Source of the DNA: Saccharothrix tamanrassetensis
Lineage (GTDB): Bacteria > Actinomycetota > Actinomycetes > Mycobacteriales > Pseudonocardiaceae
Length of the DNA stretch: 64,000 nt
Assembly (NCBI RefSeq): GCF_014203665.1
Contig: NZ_JACHJN010000007.1
Coordinates: 61,964-125,963, forward strand
Direction: 5' to 3'
Of the stretch, positions 62,167 to 64,000 are shown piece after piece. How positions within the stretch are numbered: the first letter of the stretch is position 1; each line of letters starts with the position of its first letter. The position numbers were made by a program, and so were the translations under genes. The notes beneath the pieces were generated by a model. It saw only the letters and a list, made by a program, of their open reading frames with translations, was not told the origin of the DNA and made no database searches.

Positions 62167-63147
62167 ATGTCCGACTCCGAGGCGCCCAGGGTCTTCGTGT
62201 CGTACGCGCACGACTCCGAGGAGCACAAGGAACTCGTGCTCCGGTTCGTCACGTTCCTGCGGGTGGAGGCGGGTGTGGACGCCCACTTCGACCGCTGGTA
62301 CGAGGGGAAGCGGCAGGACTGGTCGCTGTGGGCCATCGACCAGCTGGAGAAGGCCGACTTCATCCTGGTGATCGCCTCGCCGGCCTACAAGCGGCGGGCG
62401 GAGGGCGCGGGGCCGCCGCACGAAGGGCGGGGATCGCGGTTCGAGGCGGCGATCATCCGCGACAACCTGACCCGCGACCTGCCGGCCGAGACCGCCCGGG
62501 TGCTGCCGGTCGTGCTGCCCGGCCGTTCGGTGGACGAGATACCGGTGTTCCTGGGCGCCCATTCGCGCACCCACTACGTCGTTTCCGAGTTCACGCTGGC
62601 GGGGATGGAAAGCCTGCTCGTCGCGTTCACCGGTTCGCCCCGCTACGAGATGCCGCAGCGCGGCCCGTACCTCGGGCCGATATCGGTGGACGGCACGGGC
62701 ACGGTGCTGGTGCGGTCGCTCAAGGAGTACGTCGCCGAGGTCAACGAGGTCTGCGCCTTCGTGCCGCCCGTGTTCGACCAGCAGGCCGCCGCGATGAGCG
62801 GCCTCAACTGGTGGAAGCTCTCCAGCCGGCGCACCGCCGGGGCGGCGTTCGAAGCGCTGCACGAAGCGATCTCCCGCGCCTGTCGGCTGGTCGCCGAGCT
62901 GGAACCGCCTTCGCGACCGGAGGACCGGCAGCGGGTGGACGAGTGGCGGGAGGCCTACCTCCGACTGCGCGACGCGACGGGCAGCGCCGCCCACCGCGTG
63001 CGCGAGGAGATGGGCGCGGCCAACTTCATCAGCTACGCCGTCCAGTACCGGATCCCGTCGGACCTCACCGTGCTGCGGGTCAGCAGCCTGCTGGACAGCG
63101 TCCGGCGCAAGGGGCAGCTCATCGGCATCACCAACGCCATCCCCTGA
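62167..63147 (+). CDS. SEFIR (TIR-like) domain protein
   Basis: The 326-residue protein begins with a SEFIR domain (residues 8-130): VFVSYAHDSEEHKELVLRF, then HFDRWYEGKRQDWSLW, LEKADFILVIASPAYKRR and SRFEAAIIRDNL. SEFIR is a TIR relative found in interleukin-17 signalling and in bacterial immunity proteins. The C-terminal 170 residues are helical and not recognised. No NADase or nuclease partner is adjacent and no operon is formed. It could be a signalling adaptor or part of a defence system. Confidence 0.85.
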   Translation: MSDSEAPRVFVSYAHDSEEHKELVLRFVTFLRVEAGVDAHFDRWYEGKRQDWSLWAIDQLEKADFILVIASPAYKRRAEGAGPPHEGRGSRFEAAIIRDNLTRDLPAETARVLPVVLPGRSVDEIPVFLGAHSRTHYVVSEFTLAGMESLLVAFTGSPRYEMPQRGPYLGPISVDGTGTVLVRSLKEYVAEVNEVCAFVPPVFDQQAAAMSGLNWWKLSSRRTAGAAFEALHEAISRACRLVAELEPPSRPEDRQRVDEWREAYLRLRDATGSAAHRVREEMGAANFISYAVQYRIPSDLTVLRVSSLLDSVRRKGQLIGITNAIP

Positions 63148-63260
63148 CCGGCTCCGCGAACGGCCTTGCCGGCCCCGCTCCTCCAGCGTCGAGCGCCGGG
63201 CCTGCGGCGTCCATCCGGCCGGGTGATGTCGCGTGGCATCGGCGGGCGTTGACCGGGGCG

Positions 63261-63266
63261 GATAAT
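63261..63266 (+). promoter_or_regulatory. Possible -10 box of the GNAT gene
   Basis: GATAAT lies eight bases before the ATG at 63275. Confidence 0.45.
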
Positions 63267-63274
63267 CGCGGGGC

Positions 63275-63742
63275 ATGACTGCGCCACAGGTCCACCTGCG
63301 TGAGATCACCGACCGGAACCGGGCGGCGGTGTGTGCGCTGCGGGTCCATCCGGGTCAGCGGCAGTTCGTGGACTCGGTGACCGAGTCGCTCGACGAAGCC
63401 GCCGCGACGCCCGAGGCCGAGCCCTGGTACCGCGCGATCTACGCCGGGGACGAACCGGTCGGGTTCGTGATGCTCAGCTGGAACGTGCCGCCCGGCCGGC
63501 CGGGCGTCCTCGGGCCGTACTACCTGTGGCGGCTGCTGATCGACCGCGAGCACCAGGGGCGCGGCTTCGGGCGGGCGGCGTTGACGCAGGTGATCGACCT
63601 GGTCCGGGCTGACGGCGGGACCGAACTGCTGACCAGCTACCAACCCGGCTACGGCGAACCGTGGCCGTTCTACCGGAAGTTCGGGTTCGTGCCCACCGGC
63701 CAGGTCGACGACGGCGAGATCGTGATCCGGCTGACGTTCTGA
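63275..63742 (+). CDS. GNAT N-acetyltransferase (polyamine-type)
   Basis: The 155-residue protein is a full GNAT domain, with YLWRLLIDREHQGRGFGRAAL as the acetyl-CoA loop and EPWPFYRKFGFVPTG as the C-terminal segment. The order and PWYRAIYAGDEPVGFVML are typical of diamine/spermine acetyltransferase-like proteins (BltD type); the substrate is inferred only. A hairpin follows the stop. Confidence 0.85.
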   Translation: MTAPQVHLREITDRNRAAVCALRVHPGQRQFVDSVTESLDEAAATPEAEPWYRAIYAGDEPVGFVMLSWNVPPGRPGVLGPYYLWRLLIDREHQGRGFGRAALTQVIDLVRADGGTELLTSYQPGYGEPWPFYRKFGFVPTGQVDDGEIVIRLTF

Positions 63743-63747
63743 GGGAC

Positions 63748-63765
63748 CGGCGGCTGTGGCCGCCG
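63748..63765 (+). terminator. Terminator after the GNAT gene
   Basis: CGGCGGC and GCCGCCG form a 7-bp stem around TGTG, five bases past the stop. Confidence 0.55.
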
Positions 63766-63907
63766 ATGTGGTCGCCAGCCGTGGAAGAACACCCCCACAG
63801 CGCCGGGGTCGTCCGCGTCCGACGTCCGAAGTGGACACTCCGGCCCGCGAACTGCCCCCTCCGGCCGGCCGTTCGGGGCTCGGGGTGACACGCAGTGCCG
63901 TATGACC

Positions 63908-64000
63908 GGGTTCACTCGCCGGGCTCATTCCTCCGGGTTCATTCTCCTGGGTTCATTCCTCTGAGTCCGATCCCTGAGTCCGATCCCTGAGTCTGATCCG
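63908..64000 (+). repeat. Degenerate short tandem repeat tract running off the window
   Basis: Four units of 13-14 bases like GGGTTCATTCCTCC (63908-63962) change into three of 12-13 like GAGTCCGATCCCT (63963-64000). The two unit types share a common backbone. The tract may continue beyond the edge. Confidence 0.8.

Noticed and set aside
63908..64000. Possible CRISPR array
   Set aside because: Units are 12-14 bases, directly adjacent and degenerate, with no unique spacers and no cas gene.

Overview
The window comes from a high-GC actinomycete. GC-rich codons dominate every gene, GTG and TTG starts are common, and several genes show the TANNNT -10 box 6-7 nt before the start codon that marks leaderless actinobacterial mRNAs. 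The gene families fit a filamentous Pseudonocardiaceae-type genome (Saccharothrix, Lentzea or Actinosynnema relatives); this is inferred from family content only. No rRNA, tRNA, CRISPR array, insertion sequence or phage gene was seen.

Layout. 1-3655: a tight four-gene block of a kinase-like protein with lost catalytic motifs, a von Willebrand A protein, an adenylosuccinate-synthetase-like enzyme and a Nudix-fold protein with a degenerate Nudix box. It converges on an exported amidase (3634-5139). 5453-8913: PP2C phosphatase and a P-type cation ATPase. 9283-12000: membrane GGDEF/HD-GYP protein and a TenA-like protein, convergent. 12227-14772: a putative metallopeptidase carrying the LQRxAGNxAV motif of contractile-injection-associated proteins, translationally coupled to an unknown partner. 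15117-19396: TetR regulator diverging from a heterodimeric ABC exporter, with two matching operators between them. 19499-23570: methyltransferase, then four exported or membrane proteins that look metal-related. 23775-29212: LysM protein, DMT exporter with LysR regulator, spermidine-synthase-like protein, an atypical Old Yellow Enzyme and an ECF sigma factor.

29449-37471 is a signalling and surface block: an anchored unknown protein, a membrane trypsin-like protease, an FHA-type protein and a 1482-residue Ser/Thr kinase-STAND ATPase-14xWD40 protein. 37915-39585 is a secreted carbohydrate-binding beta-helix protein. 39889-47040 is a stress-signalling neighbourhood: two GAF-ANTAR proteins, a SpoIIE-type phosphatase, a MEDS-HATPase anti-sigma-type protein and two STAS proteins, which are the parts of a partner-switching network. 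47264-53836 holds stress-type genes: universal stress protein, ferritin-like plus hemerythrin pair, HNH protein and AhpD-like protein.

54812-60043 is the most readable physiological unit. A DosR/DevR-like response regulator diverges from a universal stress protein-phosphoketolase-acetate kinase operon, which would yield acetyl-phosphate and ATP without respiration. The window closes with a DUF2268-type metalloprotease, a CorA transporter, a lone SEFIR-domain protein, a GNAT acetyltransferase and a degenerate short-repeat tract running off the end.

The best candidates for an undescribed system are the pseudokinase/vWA/PurA-like/Nudix-like block at the left edge, the coupled metallopeptidase pair at 12.2-14.8 kb, and the kinase-STAND-WD40/FHA/protease neighbourhood at 29.4-37.5 kb.
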